This document shows positions 11,319 through 22,180 of a DNA stretch of 64,000 nucleotides, piece by piece. Positions within the stretch are counted from its first letter, which is position 1, and the number at the start of each line of letters is the position of its first letter. The position numbers and the translations under genes are program-made. The stretch is from Trebouxia sp. TZW2008 (Eukaryota; Chlorophyta; Trebouxiophyceae; Trebouxiales; Trebouxiaceae): NCBI GenBank assembly GCA_002118135.1, contig BDIU01000283.1, forward strand, positions 1 through 64,000, written 5' to 3'. The notes beneath the pieces are model-generated. The model saw only the letters and a program-made list of their open reading frames with translations, ran no database searches and was not told where the DNA came from.

Positions 11319-14024
11319 ATGCAGAAGGTGGTTGCACAGCAGTTCAGTTCTGCTGTTGAGGTCACAACAAAGCAGAGATCTGACTGGGACCGGACTACGA
11401 GCGCCTACGCTGAAGTCTGGATCGCCAGAGGCAATGGTGAGCCGGTCTCGCGTCGAATTGTGGATGCCGTGCGAGCGCACTGTCAGGCATATCAAGGTGT
11501 GCCACTTTGCGGCCTCTTACCTCACCCGGCTGAGCATTTGTCATTGCCACCAACTAGTTTGCAGATGGTGCTGGCACCGTGATTTCGGTGCAGGCGGCAA
11601 GAGCCGCATCGTAGACCTTGCAAGCAGCTCTGGCATTCCGGCTGTGCCATTGGCGGAGGCTCTGCCACACGCACAGATCGTCGCAACCGACTTGGCGCCC
11701 TCGGCGATCGACTTGATCAGAAAGCACGCAGAGGCAAAAGGGGTTTCAAACGTCACCGCACAGTCGGCAGATGCGCAGAACCTGCTCGAATTCGGCGACG
11801 ACGCCTTTGCGGCAGTCACATGCAGCTATGGCTTGATGTTCATGCCTGAGCATCAGAACGCTCTTACAGAAGCGTATAGAGTGTTACAGCCAGGCGGATT
11901 GTTTGTGGCAACTGTGTTTGCAGCACTCAACAGCTATCAGTTCGGCTGGGTAAGCTTACATGCTGCCCTGCCTGGGTGCTCAGCATTCTAGTACTACACA
12001 GAATGCAATGCTCTCGCTGGCATTGTATTTAAGAAGAAAATCAGTAACTGTGCCATAGTAGCACTTCACCTGTACGGACTGGTCCTGCCAGAAAACAGTG
12101 CTGAGCCTTGCTGTAGCAGGACTAAGGTCGGCTTTTGGAATCTACGGTGACTAGCCTGCAGTGTTGGACACTCCGAACCACTCTGCCATGACATACAACC
12201 TACAGTGACTAGCCTGCAGTGTTGGACATGTACACCCCAAACCACTCTGCCATGAAACTACAACCGCTTGCAGTCTGTACCACGCCTGTTGTGCTGCATA
12301 GAATGCATCTGAGGCCTACACAATGCAGGACTCTCAATTTGTCACACATTTATGCTGAGTATATATGATCGGTCAGATGGTGACCAGCACAATTCTTAGC
12401 CACCGCTCACCGTTGCAGAGGTTCAAGCAGCTGTTGACTGGAGCAAAGCTGAGTCAGCAGTTCCTGTTGAATGCAGATGTTCAGTCAGCTGGTGACCAGC
12501 AGAATTTTTAGCCACCACTGACTATTGAATGCAGATGTTCACTGTGCCCTTGACCAGCAGAATGTGTAGCCAGCACTCACTGTTGAATGCAGATGTTTAG
12601 TCACTTTGTGTAGTTAATTGCAGCCAACCGTGCATCACCTTCTCAGATCTGCAGCATGCAGAAATGCTGAGTCATCACTTGCTGTTAAATGCAGATGTTC
12701 AGTCAAGTAGTGAAAAGAGTTGCAGGCAATCAACTACCAATGCATCACCCTGCACTCCTTGACGCTTTGGCAAACACGGGCAGCTCACAGAAGGTCTGAA
12801 AGCAGCAGGATTCAGCAGCAGTTAGTGCACAGCATCAGGGTTAAGGGGTACTGAGAGATCACCTACTGTTGACTGCAGATGTTCAGTCAAGTAATCAAGA
12901 GGGTCGCAGGCAACCAAGCAGTGCCTGCATCACCCTGTACACCTTGGCGCTTTGGCAAATATGGACAGCTCATAGAAGATCTGGAAGCAGCAGGCTTCAG
13001 CCAAGTTCAGTGCACAACATACAACCACCCCATGACATGGCGGTTGCCTGACTTGTATGAATTCCAGATTGGTCCTCATGGGCAGTCCAGAGAATTCTTG
13101 GATAAGCTGAAAGCAGCTGGACGGGATGATGTCTACAAGGAGGCCGAACAGGTTTGCACCGTCTGTTTGATTGTGTCAACTTGCTGCATGCTATTCAGCA
13201 TTATTATGCATGTCCTTGTTTTCTTCTGTGATGAGATGTATCGTGCACCTGCGTGCAATCTGGCACATACATCACGGCAATATCATCAGGGCTCAGCAGT
13301 GCTTATGCTCTCAATGCTGAAAGTCCGCAATGTGCTGCGTCGCAAGAAGCTCAAGCTTTGTGCGATGTGTGTGTTGAGCTATACACAATTGTGTATACTT
13401 TGTAGCAAACTGCAACAGCATCATCGAGAACAAGCCAGCCAAACCAAGACCACAAGCAGCAAGTTGATCATCGACAATGCCATCATTGATATGATCAACA
13501 ATTTGAGCGTACGCACCTGCTGCATTTTGTGATTGTTAATATAAGCTGCAGTGCATGCAGCCCGCCACGACCCAGCACAGGTTATGCACCCATCTAGCCG
13601 CCACCTGCTGTCAGAAACATTGCTGCTGATACTGTGTACGCTGATTGGCGTGGCAGCATGAAGCTGTTGCAGACCAGCATGATTTTTTCATACATCCAAT
13701 GCGCAGTGAAGTTGCTCTCAGGAACAATGCTGCTGATGTTGTGCATGCTGATTGGCTTGGACCTATGGAGCTAATGCAGAACAGCATGAGTGCTACACAA
13801 ATTTGTTTGCTGCTTGCTCTCAGGGACACTGCTGCGTAGGTTGTGCATGCTGATTGGCTTGGAGCTTTGAAGCTGTTGCAGACAGAATGTAACTTCTCTT
13901 GCAGGTTCAACTTGACATCCTGAAGGAGAAGGGATGGCTACAAAGCGAGCTTGCTGTGTTTGAGCACAATACTGCATTCATGTACACTGCCATCAAGCCA
14001 CCAAGTTTTGAGATACAGCAGTAA
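11319..14024 (+). CDS. Class I SAM-dependent methyltransferase, four exons, 308 aa
   Basis: Exons: 11319-11496, 11594-11949, 12879-13151, 13905-14024; phases agree and the total is 927 nt. Exon 2 holds the Rossmann methyltransferase core: motif I (VDLASSSGIPAVPLA), post-I acidic residue (IVATDLAP), the AAVTCSYGLMFMP strand and the RVLQPGGLFVATVF segment, typical of the UbiE/Methyltransf_11 group. The glycine loop is Ser-rich (ASSSG) rather than GxGxG. The C-terminal part (exons 3-4) forms the variable substrate region. The acceptor substrate cannot be told from sequence. There is no clear signal or transit peptide. It is divergent from the esterase and convergent with the ankyrin gene. Exon 3 begins with ATG directly after its acceptor, which could mislead a gene caller. 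Confidence 0.87.
12130..12870 (+). repeat. Tandem boundary copies in methyltransferase intron 2
   Basis: A roughly 58-bp duplication lies at 12145-12260. From about 12345 to 12870 there are five or six copies of the exon 3 acceptor region (ttgaatgcagatgttcagtc-like). One of them, at 12690-12830, extends well into the exon and is decayed by frameshifts and a lost reading frame. Confidence 0.8.
13585..13904 (+). repeat. Tandem repeats before methyltransferase exon 4
   Basis: Three units of about 110-120 bp (starting near 13600, 13715 and 13820) share gctgattggc, a trailing gctgttgcag-like end and a ttgctctcagg start. They fill the 3' half of intron 3 up to the real acceptor at 13903-13904. Confidence 0.8.
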
Positions 14025-14546
14025 CATGACTTGAGCCAGAGCTGCTGATAGGTGTGAGCAGACAGCTTGAATAGCCCTTATATAATCTAATCGCAAGCAG
14101 AGGCTTTGCAGCAGATCTGCTCCCTAGAGAATGTGTTGCCTTGCAAAGTGCCGAAGGCAGTGATGTTGACGAAGTTTCTTCCTTCAGCATTTTGCAATGC
14201 AGCCTGCTTGCTCATGATTGACAAAAGACTTTGATTCATAAAGTGCAAGCTGCTGAGCTTTGCAGAGTCAAACAGATCTTCATTCCAAAGAGATGGAGGT
14301 GACTGTCGAACATTTTTGCAGTACAGTGAATATCGTAGGCATTTTGCATCCTCAGGGGGCTGAACAGAGATTGTCTACACCATTGGCAGTAGCAGCGTGG
14401 CAGGTCCATATATAAACAAAATTGGTTGGCACTCTTGCAGTAGATCAAACATAGTTTCAGGCGTGCTGCATCCTTAGAGGGCTCATCAAATATTGTCTAC
14501 ACTATTGGCGGTAGAAGTAGCAGAGTGCCATATGCCTGGATAGACG
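14025..14546. other. Convergent intergenic region
   Basis: This lies between the stop codons of the methyltransferase (+) and the ankyrin gene (-). It contains a partial duplication (ctacac-cattggc blocks near 14375 and 14500, with a tttgcatcctcagggggctgaac-like core near 14342 and 14468). No gene was recognised. Confidence 0.5.
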
Positions 14547-17500
14547 TCACAAAGCTCCTGCCTCTATCAGCATCTGCGCAACATCTTTGTGTTCAAACTG
14601 CTGGGCCATTTTCAGAGGCGTCTGTTGCTGCATCCCTGCATCAAGGCCCACAGGCACTTTGGCATGCGGCGCAGATTTGTGATGCCAACAAGCCAAAACA
14701 GTATGCTGAATATGGCTAATAAACCTTGTACTACACACAACAGACATGCAAAAGCATGTGACGACTCACTTCGCTCCAACAGATCATGTGGGTGTCAGCT
14801 TCACAAGCGAATGAAGCTCAGCGTCAGTTTCAAGTAAATGTAACACACGTGTGTATTGTGGTGCACAATACCAACTCAGCAATGTATTCAAGACAAAGCG
14901 TGGACGCAAGAGTCTGAGTTCTCATGTCTAGCTTTGTACACAATGTAACACAGTTAAATTAGCATACCTGGCGTGGCAGTATCTGCACCAGCTTGTAACA
15001 GCAGCTGCACTGACTCCTGGACACCTTCTATGACAGCCAGATGCAGTGCTGCATTGCCTTGATGGTCCTTCAAACTCAGCAAATGTTTCTGCCACAGGAA
15101 ATGGTCTGCAGCACAACAATATTGCTGCACAGCGTCAGTTTAGAAACCTGTTGCAGGCCTTGACAAGTGACAGTTTGAAGTCACCAGCACATAGTGACAG
15201 CAGCTCCACACACTCTTGGACACCTTCCATGAGAGCTAAATGCAATGCTGTATTGCCTTGATGGTCCTTCAAACTCAGCAAATGCTTTTGCCACTGGAAA
15301 TGGTCTGCAGCACAACAACATGGTTGCAGAAGCCCAATGTGAAAGACCCACTGCAGGTCTTGACAAGCGACAGCAGGGGAAGGTGACCAGCAAACAGTGA
15401 CAACAGCTCTACTCATTCTTGGACACCTTCCATGAGAGCTAAATGCAATGCTGTATTGCCTTGATGGTCCTTCAAACTCAGCAAATGCTTCTGCCACTGA
15501 AGTGATCTACAGCACCATAGGATCTTTGCATAATTGCGTCGCATTCCCGATCTGTGATGAATGATCAGCAACACTCGACTGGCTATGCAACAGCTTGCTC
15601 TGCATATGAAGGCATCACATGGTGGAAATGGTCTTGCTTGACACAAAGTTCAGCAAGGATGACGCTCAGAACTTGCTAGTCACAGACAATCCCAGTCCAC
15701 CTCTCAAATCATGACAAGACTGCAATGTGGAGACTGGATGAAGCGCTCGTTCAAAGTACAGTACTTTTGGTGAGTAGTGTAACTGGCACCTACATCTCAG
15801 TCCATATGGACAAAGGTTTGCCATGAAGTGCCGAGCTGGCAAGTAGGCATGCCATGCACATCCTGCAAATGGTTTTGCACAGGGCTGAAACCGCCCTGGC
15901 TGATTGACACCATACGCAGCAACAATTTGATACACAAAGCTGGCAGCAGCAGACAATGCCAGTCTACAGCTCACATCATGACAAGACTGTAACATTCATA
16001 TCAATATCACTACTCATCGGTCATATTGCCATACTGATGAGTAGTGGTACTGGTATCAGCGCTTCAGTCCATGTGGCTGAAGGCATGTCATAAAGTGGTA
16101 TGCTGGCAAGCTAAACACATCATGCACATCAGGCTGCAGAGCAGACAACATGGGCTGGAACTGCCCTTGCTGATTGACGCCTTATCCAGCAAAGAGTTGG
16201 TCCTTAACACATGCTAGCAACAGGCAATGCTAGTCTATAGCTCACATCATGACATGACTGCAATGTCGAAACCAAGAGCACTAGTCATCAATCTCATTGT
16301 CATATTGATGAGAGGTGCTACTGGTACCAGCATCTCAGTCCATGTGGCCCAAAGGTTGCAAGCCTCTGCCATGTCTTGCATTTGTCATGGCAATTGCCAT
16401 GAAGCGGCAAGCAGGCATGTAGACATGCCATGAACATTTGATTGCACAGCAGACATCACCTGGTGCAGTACCCATGTAATGTTGGTCTGCTGAACATCAA
16501 GCTTTGATGATGACTACAGATTGATGTCGCTTGTGCAGGCACGCATCACACCTCACATGTCGAGCTGATGTGCTAAGTACTTTGCAGTCACATTTCACTG
16601 ACGGCACTATGCATATTTTTGTCTCAATTCTTGCATGCATTGAGCTGACCTGCTCATCAACAAAGCATTATTGCTGGACGCACATCGGTGTCACCTGGTC
16701 AGCACTGTAGTTGAAAGTTCTCAAGCGAATCTGCTGGTGCTTGAAACTTCGGAGGTGTTTGCACACAGAAATCACTCGTTAAGCTTTAGTAGTACTTGTA
16801 GTCCTATGAGCCTTGTTGAGGAAAGTGGGTTTTGATGGTGCTTGCACACTAACGCGACTCACCAGACCTTCAGGCTCTGATCAATGACACACAATGGCTT
16901 GTAAAGACTTTCAATATGTTTCAACCTTGCCTCACCTGCTGGTGCTTGGAGCTTTGAAGGTGATTGCACACTGAAGTCACTTGTCAAGGCCTGCAGGCTT
17001 TGATGGTGATTGTGTACTGATGTACCTTGTCAAGCTCTTCAGGCCTTGGGGATCAACACAAACAAGCTTCACTTGCCAAGGGTTGTGTTGCATGCCAAAC
17101 TTGTCAACCTCACCTGCTGGTGCCTGGAGGTGATCACACACTGAAGTCACTTGTCAAGGCTTGCAGGCTTTGATGGTGACTGCGGACTGATGTGCCTTGT
17201 TAACCTCTTTAGGCTTTGATGGTCACCACAAATGGCTTCAATCGTCAGGGGCTACAATGCGTTCCAAAGTTGTCAAGCTCACCTGCTGATGCTGGAAGCT
17301 TTGGAGGTGATTGCACACAGATGTCACTTGTCAAGGCTTGCAGGCTTTGATGGTGATTGTGGACTGATGAGCCTTGTCAAGCTCTTCAAGCCTTGGTGGT
17401 CAACACAGAATGGCTTCACTTGTCAAAAGTCAGAATGCATTCCAAAGTTGGCTGCTGGTGCCTGAAGCTTTGGTGGTGATTGCACACTGAAGTCACTTGT

Positions 17501-20500
17501 CAAGCTTTGGTGGTGCTTGTAGTCTTGTGAGCAATTTTGAGACCTTTTGAGGCTTTTGATGGTGCTTGTACACTAATGCCACTCATCAGACCCTCAAGCT
17601 TTGTTCAATGACACACAAGGGCTTGAAACGATATGCAATGCGTTTCAAAGTTGTCTCACCTGCTGGTGTTTGGAGCTTTGGTGATCATAGCATACTGAAG
17701 TCAGTTGTCAAGGCTTGCAACGTCTCTGTAACTTATCAAGCCAACTGGTTGAGCCTCTTTCATCATAATTACGCAGTGACAACACTCATGCAGAGTCTGA
17801 GACACATTCTGCAGTTGTGTGCAGGTCACCTGCTGGTGCTTGAAGCTTTGGAGGTGATCGCAAACTGAAGTCACTTGTCAGCGCCAGCAGTGCGTCCATT
17901 GCCTCTGAGTCTGCTGCAGTGTAGTCAAGCTCATCACTGTCTTCCAGCTGTTGTCTCATGTCTGCTGCCATTTGCGCTTCAGCAGTGGGGTCTGGGCTGG
18001 GGTTGGGGCTGGGGTTGTTCTGTTGATGGTTTTGTTGCCCAGCAGAGTGTAGAGATTGCAAGCTGCTAGCAGCAAACCGTACATCATCTTCAGATATGCG
18101 CTTCCCTCCCTGGTTCTGAGGAGGTTCTTCAGCTGATGGGTGCAAACCAGCGTCATGACTGTAGCCATGTTGGGCAGGCAAGGCATTGTTCTCTGTGAGT
18201 TGACTGGCGCTGTCGTTGTGTTCTGCTGCTGTCATGTCTTGGTCTTGATCTGTGACCATACTACCGTGAACTGCAGCTGTTGCATGGCTATTGCTGGGCG
18301 AATCATGCATCTGGGTTTGTTGCATTGTGTCTGGGGTAGGGTTTGGCACCGTCTCATATGTTGGGGAATCAAGGCGTAGGGCCGGGTGCATGAGCAGTTG
18401 CCTGATGACTGCAGGATGACGGTGTAGCGCTGCAAAATGTAGTGCGGTGCGCTGGTCCCAGGACTGTAGCATGGGATCCGCCTGTGACAACACAGTCATG
18501 TGAGCTCTTATGTCTCGGTGCTGAAGTTCCTTTGCAGTTGATCAAAAATGAATAGCACGATGCACATTGACGGCCGTGAGGCTCTAGTGCAGTGAGTACA
18601 GACACCCCAAGACTGTAGCATGGGATCTGCCTGTAAAAAAGTAGTCTTGTGAGGTCCTGATATTGTGTGGTCCAGAAGATAGTGTAGTAGTCCCCAACTA
18701 TGCAGCATGGGTTTACGTGAGAGCTGCCTGCAACACAGCTTTGTCAGCTTACAACTTGCAATGCATTGGTGCCGACACTGGTGCATGGAGTCTGCCTGTG
18801 GTGAGGCAATGTTGTGAGCTAGTGTGAGTTTGTGCTGTAGAGTGCACTTTGCTGGTCCCAAGACTGCAGTATGGCTTTTGCCTGTGGTGTTACAGCTTGT
18901 GAGAAACTGTGTGAGACCCTTTTGCTGCAATCAGCCTGGGCAGCGGTGCATATTTTGTTGCATGTTGACAGGATGAGGTTGCTTGTAGTGCAAATTGCTT
19001 GCCCATCATGACCTGGATATGCATACAATGCATGCAAGAATAACGCCAAGCCATCTCAATCAATGCTATGCAAAACTGTTTTGTATTGCAGGGACTGTTT
19101 TGTATTAAAGGGCACCCACTGCCAAGATGAAACACGCATTGATACCATTTGAAGCTGAATTGCAAGCAGCCAAGCAGCAGTTTCAGCTACCTGATATCGC
19201 AGCAATGCTTGGACAGCATTTGCACTCCCTGCCCTAGCTGCCATGTGTAGTGGAGTCAGTCCCCACTCATCTGCACGGTTCACTGCAGCAGGAGCGGCTT
19301 GACACAGCAGCTGAATGGCTGCTGGGTGTTGGTGGTCTGCTGCTAGGTACAATGGCGTCTGGGCTTTTGCATTGGTGGCCGTTGGGTCTGCTCCCTGTCA
19401 CACAACGAACAAGTCAGCAACATTTTGATGGGTACAGCAGCATCTGGACTTTTGCATTGGTTGCTATCAGGTCTGGTCCCTGTCACAAGGAAAAGCAAGT
19501 CAACAATGTTTTGATAGGAACAGCGGCATCTTGGCTTATGCATTGGTTGCTATTGGGTCACATGGAAAAGGAAGGCAAAGGTGTTCTGCTGCTAGGTACA
19601 ATGACGTCTGGGCTTTTGCATTGGCCATTGGATTTGCTCCCTGTCACACAATGCTCAAGTCAACAATGCTTTGATGGGTACAGCAGCATCTGGGCATTTG
19701 CATTAGTTGCTATTGGGTCTGGTCCTGGTTAAATGGAAAAGCAAGGCAATATTGTCGCTGCTAGGGACATTGGCCATTGTGCTTGCTCCCTGTGACATCG
19801 AAAAGGTTTTGTCGATGGGCATCAAGAAAGCGCCGCCTGGAGTTTTATGTTGGTAGCCAATGAGTTGCTCTCTTTCGTGTGAAAATTTTGAAAAATGTGC
19901 ATCAAGAGTACAACAGAGCTTTTGCTTTTGTGGCCAGTGGGTCTGCTCCCTGTCACACAAAACAATTATTTTGATGGTTGTGTTTATGAAAGGGGCATTT
20001 GGCCTGTTGCATCAGTGGCAATGGTGCTGCTCACTGTCGCATGAGAAAAGTGATGTGGTGGTACAAGTGCAACAAAACGACAGCATTTTGGAGTCCAGGG
20101 TCTGTGCAGATGCTGATAGGGATGGTGCTGTGAAATTCTGGAGGTGTCAAATTCCTTGAGATTATGCAAGCACATGTATCAATATGGGTGTTGGAGCCCG
20201 AGCTGGATTGTAACATCAGCAGGTCGGATGGATTTGGTAATCTTCAACCCTATACAACGACCATATCAGTTGGGTCAAACACAGTGCGCAGGCATGCAAT
20301 GATGGCCCCCTGTCATACGCAGCTGCATGAAATTTGAGCATGCTATTGCATGCGAAATACCAAATCAGCTGTTCTCAGCAAGACAGGCAGACAGTCTTTT
20401 GTTGACTTACATGAGCCAGCAATGCTTGTATGGCTGCTGTGGACCCTTGTGCAGCAGCAGCGTGTAGTGCTGTGTTGCCATCAGAAGCAACAGCATGTAG

Positions 20501-20935
20501 ATTGGCCTTGCGCTGCAGTAACAGCTTGATGGCACCAGGTCTGTTCCCTGCAGCTGAAACATCTTAGGCATCTACCATACAGATGACTTTTTGGAGCGGC
20601 CTTGCATCAAACGCCGAGGCTGCGGTCAGTCCGCTAATCGCCTGAAAGTGTGCATGCCTACCTATCGCAGCACTGTGCAGCAGCGTGCGCCCCTGCTGGT
20701 CAGACGCATCGACCTGCTGGCCCTGATCGAGAAGATACTGCAACACAACAATGCTGCAAATTTTCGCATATTGTTTGTTCACGCCAGGTGCGACTGGCCC
20801 AACCTGAATACTGCTCTCATCTCCGTTCCAAGCAGCCTGGTGAAGGTCAGTGATCGAGCCTGGCTCTTGCTGGTGTACCTTCCATGCTTGCGTTGAAGGA
20901 TGTCCCTGCCATATATCGCGCGATGCTGGCAACAT
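14547..20935 (-). CDS. Ankyrin-repeat protein, seven exons, 475 aa
   Basis: Exons: 20935-20804, 20737-20662, 20547-20411, 19394-19191, 18481-17830, 15105-14968, 14635-14547; phases match and the total is 1428 nt. Repeats with the TPLHxAA-type core are clear: GRTLLHSAA, GNTALHAAA, GLTPLHMAA, RTALHFAA, GNAALHLAV and a final TPLKMAQ helix pair. A low-complexity acidic insert (residues about 220-390, Gln/Asn/Ser/Pro-rich, including NPSPNPSPDPT) separates the fifth repeat from the last two. There is no signal peptide or membrane segment. Such proteins are protein-protein scaffolds; the partner is unknown. An extra phase-compatible ankyrin exon at 15304-15185 could add 40 residues. Confidence 0.85.
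15185..15304 (-). CDS. Candidate alternative exon: extra ankyrin repeat
   Basis: This is a 120-nt duplicate of ankyrin exon 6, just upstream of it in the transcript. Acceptor (AG at 15306-15305) and donor (GT at 15184-15183) are intact, and both junctions are phase 1, so inclusion keeps the frame and adds about 40 residues (core KDHQGNTALHLALMEGVQE). A third copy near 15385-15500 has an in-frame TGA and is dead. Whether this copy is spliced in is not visible from DNA. Confidence 0.5.
15385..15500 (-). pseudogene. Dead third copy of ankyrin exon 6
   Basis: The sequence follows the copy at 15304-15185 closely but reads GTCCAAGAATGA, placing a stop codon inside the repeat helix. It is a decayed tandem exon copy within intron 5. 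Confidence 0.75.
15665..16490. repeat. Tandem repeat of about 270 bp in the ankyrin gene
   Basis: Three units begin with ctca(c/a)atcatgaca(a/t)gactg at about 15703, 15973 and 16241 and share the gatgag-ggtactggtaccag and catgccatg(c/a)aca blocks. They lie in the long intron between exons 5 and 6. No coding relationship to the neighbouring exons was seen. Confidence 0.75.
16720..17829 (-). repeat. Array of exon 5 3'-end/donor copies in the ankyrin gene
   Basis: At least six units of about 170-190 bp repeat the exon 5 end and donor (plus-strand core tcacctgctggtgcttg-aagctttg, then cactgaagtcacttgtcaagg). They run from the true boundary at 17830 into the intron. Units nearest the exon are the best preserved. 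Confidence 0.85.
18495..18905 (-). repeat. Copies of ankyrin exon 5 acceptor and 5' end
   Basis: Blocks near 18600-18635, 18690-18730, 18770-18800 and 18845-18890 repeat the start of exon 5 (ADPMLQSWDQ-coding) together with the preceding acceptor. All lie on the intron side of the acceptor at 18483-18482. Confidence 0.8.
19400..20060 (-). repeat. Copies of ankyrin exon 4 acceptor and 5' end
   Basis: Blocks near 19440-19490, 19535-19570, 19585-19650, 19680-19735 and weaker ones to about 20040 repeat the plus-strand pattern tctgggcttttgcattggt...ggtctgctccctgtcac. This is the exon 4 start (GADPTATNAKAQT-coding) with its acceptor. Confidence 0.8.
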
Positions 20936-21238
20936 GAGTTAGTAGCTTCGTCGCTGCTGATGACGGAATATGCAGGTAAGCTGCTGCGCGCAAAACCCAG
21001 CACTCGACAAAAAATTACAAAATGCGCTCTGAGACCACTCTTGTAGAACAAGTTGTTTGACTGAACTCAGAACTGGCGCAAGCATTCAGGACTGCCTGCT
21101 ATGCTTCAGTTGTCAACGAGTGATCTGTACATTTTCATGCATGATGCAAGATGGCTTCATTTGATCGAACGTCGGGCTCACAGCGTCTAGTCGCGGTTAA
21201 GATCAACAGCGGTGGAGCACTGCAATTTGGCCGGTCGC
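20936..21238. promoter_or_regulatory. Upstream region of the ankyrin gene
   Basis: This is CG-richer sequence upstream of the ATG at 20935. A tentative plus-strand gene start at 21239 would make it a second divergent promoter. No specific motif is claimed. Confidence 0.3.
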
Positions 21239-21463
21239 ATGCCCGCAGAAGCTGGTCTTAGACCCCAACCACACCTAGCCAAAGTTCCAGCCGTCATACA
21301 TGAGGTACAAAGGCAGCTTGAAGCGTGTTGCTGCCGAGCGCCAACCAGCACTGTCCAGCATCAGCAGCGGTGCAACAGGCGCAGCTCAGAACAAGTTAAA
21401 TTTTTCCTTGCGCAGGCTGCTACATGCGTAAAAGTGCTTTCACGCCTCTGCACCTGCGAAAGG
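21239..21463 (+). CDS. Tentative start of an unresolved plus-strand gene
   Basis: An ATG at 21239 opens a frame (MPAEAGLRPQPHLAKVPAVI start) in a CG-richer patch like other gene starts. A segment at 21418-21463 is flanked by a pyrimidine-rich acceptor (tttttccttgcgcag) and a strong donor (AAG|GTAAGC). I could not build a continuous coding model from these pieces, and no domain is recognised. The minus strand is also partly open here, so the strand is uncertain. Confidence 0.25.
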
Positions 21464-22180
21464 TAAGCCATGCGTGCAAAGAAAGCTGTCGCCTGTTCTT
21501 GTATGACACAGTAGCAGTTGTTTGCCAGCAGTTGCTGGCTGCCCCCTGTGTGACATCGTTGTACGCCTTGTTCTTCGCAAAGCTTGTGATACAATGCAGG
21601 CAAAACAGATCAAGGCCTTGGCATTTGGTAGATCCCAGTATGCACTCACTTATGATGAAAATGTGGAGCTGTGGCCAATGCTTTTTGTGACAGGAGTCGC
21701 TCACACCCACCTGGGTGTGAGCGTGATAAGCCAAGGTAAGATCTTAGAAAATCCACAGCTGCTGCAACTCAACACTGACATGTCAGCAACAAGCTGACAT
21801 TGAGCTGATCTGGCTTGTTCATCACCAAAAGCGCTGACACCACTACATGATCTGCACCTGACTGATCAGAGAGATGCTACCTTGCTAGCACATGGTATGA
21901 GACAACAATTGCTGCTAGCGTGATGGTACTCGCTGTTCATAAATGTTATGGTCATTTCTTGGTATCCAGGCAAGCCAAGCTTGGCGGAGTCATGTAATTC
22001 AACCCACAGAATTTGATCACATACTTTGACAAGCATCAATCTTGTTCATGTTCAAAGCTGCGGAGATAGACTTTACAGCCATATCATCAAGCCTGCACTG
22101 TCCTTGCTTTGGCACTATTGCCCAGCATGCTAAGGTAAGGAACGGTCTGATGAGTTGGGTAGATTTGGAGGAAGGCCAAT
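21464..22180. other. Unassigned sequence
   Basis: No exon could be supported. Short degenerate duplications related to the downstream 155-bp array begin near 22080. Confidence 0.3.

Noticed and set aside
12879..13532. Independent gene starting with ATG at 12879
   Set aside because: The ATG directly follows an AG acceptor and the frame joins in phase with methyltransferase exons 2 and 4; reading past 13151 leaves the protein-like sequence.
15135..15497. A stand-alone minus-strand ORF of 120 codons
   Set aside because: Mixture of two frames over the duplicated ankyrin exon copies; the exons are phase-linked to the larger gene.
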